DNA of 64,000 nucleotides from positions 4,464,001-4,528,000 of the forward strand of contig OZ245043.1 in the NCBI GenBank assembly GCA_965224285.1, given 5' to 3'. Each line of letters begins with the position of its first letter. Position 1 is the first letter of the stretch. The notes under the pieces were generated by a model. The model had not been told where the DNA came from, searched no databases, and saw only the letters and a program-made list of their open reading frames with translations. Positions 62,209-64,000 of the stretch are shown piece by piece. A program made the translations under genes and the position numbers. The stretch comes from JAJCYK01 sp965224285 (GTDB taxonomy: Bacteria; Bacteroidota; Bacteroidia; Cytophagales; Cyclobacteriaceae).

Positions 62209-64000
62209 ATGGTTAAGAATTTAAAGTATTTACGCAACATAGGGATCATGGCCCATATCGACGCCGGTAAGACTACTACTACCGAGCGTATCCTATATTA
62301 TACCGGTTTGAGCCATAAGATCGGAGAGGTGCATGATGGGGCGGCCACCATGGACTGGATGGAACAAGAGCAGGAGAGGGGTATTACCATTACCAGTGCC
62401 GCCACTACTACTTTCTGGAAATATCCAACCGTTCAGGGTCAGGCACAGGACAATACAGAAGATTACAGAATAAATATAATTGATACTCCTGGCCACGTGG
62501 ACTTCACGGTAGAGGTTGAGCGGTCACTAAGAGTGCTGGATGGAGCTGTGGCCCTATTTTGTGCGGTTTCCGGGGTTGAGCCCCAAAGTGAAACCGTCTG
62601 GCGCCAAGCCGACAAATACAAGGTACCAAGGATTTGCTTTGTAAATAAAATGGACAGGTCCGGTGCTGACTTTTTCAATGTGGTAAATGAGATCAGGGAC
62701 AAGCTGGGGGCAAATCCGGTGCCTCTTCAGGTGCCAATCGGTTCTGAAGAGAACTTCCGGGGAGTGGTTGACCTGATCACCAATCAGGCGATCGTCTGGA
62801 ACGAGGAGGATAAAGGAATGACATTTGAAGTGGTGGATATTCCTGAGGATTTGAAGGAAACCGTAGACGAGTGGCGTCAGAAACTGGTGGAAAGTGTAGC
62901 GGAGTATGACGATGAGTTATTGGAAAAGTTCTTCGAGGATGCAGATTCCATAACCAAAGAGGAGATGATGGTGGCCATACGCAAGGCGGTGATCGACATG
63001 TCTTTTTCTCCTGTATTATGTGGTTCCGCATTTAAGAACAAAGGGGTTCAAGCCGTTTTAGATGCGGTTTGTGCCTATCTCCCATCTCCGATCGATCTGC
63101 CTCCAGTTGAAGGAATTAATCCTGATACCGAAGAGCCGGTAGAGAGAAAGCCGGAAGTTGACGAACCTTTTTCGGCGTTAGCCTTTAAGATTGCCACCGA
63201 TCCCTTTGTGGGCCGACTTTGCTTCTTTAGGGTTTATTCCGGTAAGCTCAAGGCTGGGTCATATGTGTTGAATATGCGAACGGGAAAAAAAGAGCGGATT
63301 TCCCGGTTGATGCAAATGCATTCTAATAAACAAAACCCCATAGAGGTGGTAGAGGCCGGCGATATTTGTGCCGGTGTGGGCTTTAAAGATATAAAGACCG
63401 GGGATACCCTGGTGGAGGAGAAGTCACCGGTTATTCTGGAGTCTATGAGCTTCCCTGACCCGGTAATCGGCTATGCCATCGAGCCCAAGGCTCAGGCGGA
63501 TGTTGACAAACTGGGTGTGGCCATTTCCAAACTAGTAGAAGAAGACCCTACCCTCAGTGTGCAGACCGATCAGGAAACTGGTCAGACGGTATTGCGGGGA
63601 ATGGGTGAGTTGCACCTTGAAATCATTATTGATCGCTTGAAACGTGAGTTTAAGGTGGAGATAAATCAGGGAGCTCCACAGGTGGCTTATAAGGAAAGCC
63701 TTACCAAACTGGTAGAGCACAAGGAAGTTTATAAAAAACAAACCGGTGGTCGGGGTAAATTCGCGGATATCGTATTTGAGATCGGGCCCCGAGAGGATGG
63801 AAAGGCTGGATTGGAATTTGACAATAAGATCGTTGGCGGGGTAATTCCCAGAGAATTTATTCCCAGTGTACAAAAGGGTTTTGAGGAGGCTATGAAAAAC
63901 GGACCATTGGCGGGTTATCCAATCGAATCCATGTACGTTAAATTGTTCCATGGATCCTTTCATGATGTAGACTCTGACAGCCTCTCATTTGAAATGGCTG
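62209..64000 (+). CDS. fusA: Elongation factor G (N-terminal part, cut by window edge)
   Basis: The ATG at 62209 opens a frame that runs to the window end without a stop, 597 codons of an expected 700 or so. The G domain has AHIDAGKTTTTERILYYTG (P-loop), GITITSAATTTFW (switch I), DTPGHVDFTVEVERSLRVLDG (G3) and NKMDRSGADF (G4). Domain 2 and the start of domains 3 and 4 are visible (LRGMGELHLEIIIDRLKREF; GGVIPREFIPSVQKGF). It catalyses translocation and, with frr, recycling. Third gene of the str operon. Confidence 0.97.
   Translation, partial: MVKNLKYLRNIGIMAHIDAGKTTTTERILYYTGLSHKIGEVHDGAATMDWMEQEQERGITITSAATTTFWKYPTVQGQAQDNTEDYRINIIDTPGHVDFTVEVERSLRVLDGAVALFCAVSGVEPQSETVWRQADKYKVPRICFVNKMDRSGADFFNVVNEIRDKLGANPVPLQVPIGSEENFRGVVDLITNQAIVWNEEDKGMTFEVVDIPEDLKETVDEWRQKLVESVAEYDDELLEKFFEDADSITKEEMMVAIRKAVIDMSFSPVLCGSAFKNKGVQAVLDAVCAYLPSPIDLPPVEGINPDTEEPVERKPEVDEPFSALAFKIATDPFVGRLCFFRVYSGKLKAGSYVLNMRTGKKERISRLMQMHSNKQNPIEVVEAGDICAGVGFKDIKTGDTLVEEKSPVILESMSFPDPVIGYAIEPKAQADVDKLGVAISKLVEEDPTLSVQTDQETGQTVLRGMGELHLEIIIDRLKREFKVEINQGAPQVAYKESLTKLVEHKEVYKKQTGGRGKFADIVFEIGPREDGKAGLEFDNKIVGGVIPREFIPSVQKGFEEAMKNGPLAGYPIESMYVKLFHGSFHDVDSDSLSFEMA

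Noticed and set aside
1..64000. CRISPR array, insertion sequence, prophage or integrative element
   Set aside because: No spaced direct repeats, transposase, integrase or terminal inverted repeats with target duplications were seen on either strand.

Overview
The window reads as a chromosomal segment of a Bacteroidota bacterium, most likely a Cytophagales-type marine or soil relative. The reasons are three SusC/SusD outer-membrane pairs, a sensor kinase with Reg_prop and Y_Y_Y domains, promoters of the TTTG-N19-TAnnTTTG type (exact upstream of ahcY, the tRNA-Tyr cluster, tRNA-Trp/secE and rpsL), weak Shine-Dalgarno sequences, several TTG starts (rpoB, birA, the propeller sensor), and a DUF3467 gene behind rpoC. 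The genus cannot be named from this sequence alone.

Layout. (1) 1-2148, minus strand: an NtrC-type sigma-54 response regulator and the start of its PAS sensor kinase, with a sigma-54-like promoter and an upstream palindromic operator. (2) 2385-24678, plus strand: a split two-component system (periplasmic propeller sensor kinase and LuxR-type regulator) followed by SusC-SusD-FG-GAP/ASPIC lipoprotein, SusC-SusD, and SusC-SusD-small lipoprotein. This is an uptake locus without any recognisable hydrolase. C-run/G-run palindromes recur in front of its transcription units. (3) 24922-31313, plus strand: a REC-histidine kinase, a TPR-histidine kinase, a membrane-bound AraC-type regulator, and an orphan TolC gene. 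The TolC promoter region carries the same operator and sigma-54 geometry as region 1. (4) 31291-35433, minus strand: a secreted unknown protein, lpxH, ftsH and rsfS. (5) 35495-40946: birA, ahcY, then an envelope or glycan cluster (GT4, membrane-anchored methyltransferase, GT2-like, membrane protein). (6) 41064-44915: ECF sigma factor, zinc anti-sigma factor, gmk and nadD, facing frr, pyrH and a biotin carrier protein. (7) 45033-64000, plus strand: an M1 aminopeptidase lipoprotein, tRNA-Tyr, tRNA-Gly, tRNA-Thr, tuf, tRNA-Trp, secE, nusG, rplKAJL, rpoBC, a DUF3467 gene, rpsL, rpsG and the start of fusA. This is the classical translation/transcription superoperon.

How the parts work together. 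The housekeeping right half is ordinary. The left half looks like an environmental sensing and import module. The propeller kinase and LuxR regulator probably control the three SusC/D pairs and perhaps the downstream REC-kinase through the C-run/G-run palindromes. The NtrC-type regulator probably controls itself and tolC through TGTYCG-N4-CGRACA sites placed about 75-93 bp upstream of the -24 elements. Both regulatory links are inferences from sequence pattern. No IS element, prophage or CRISPR array was seen.
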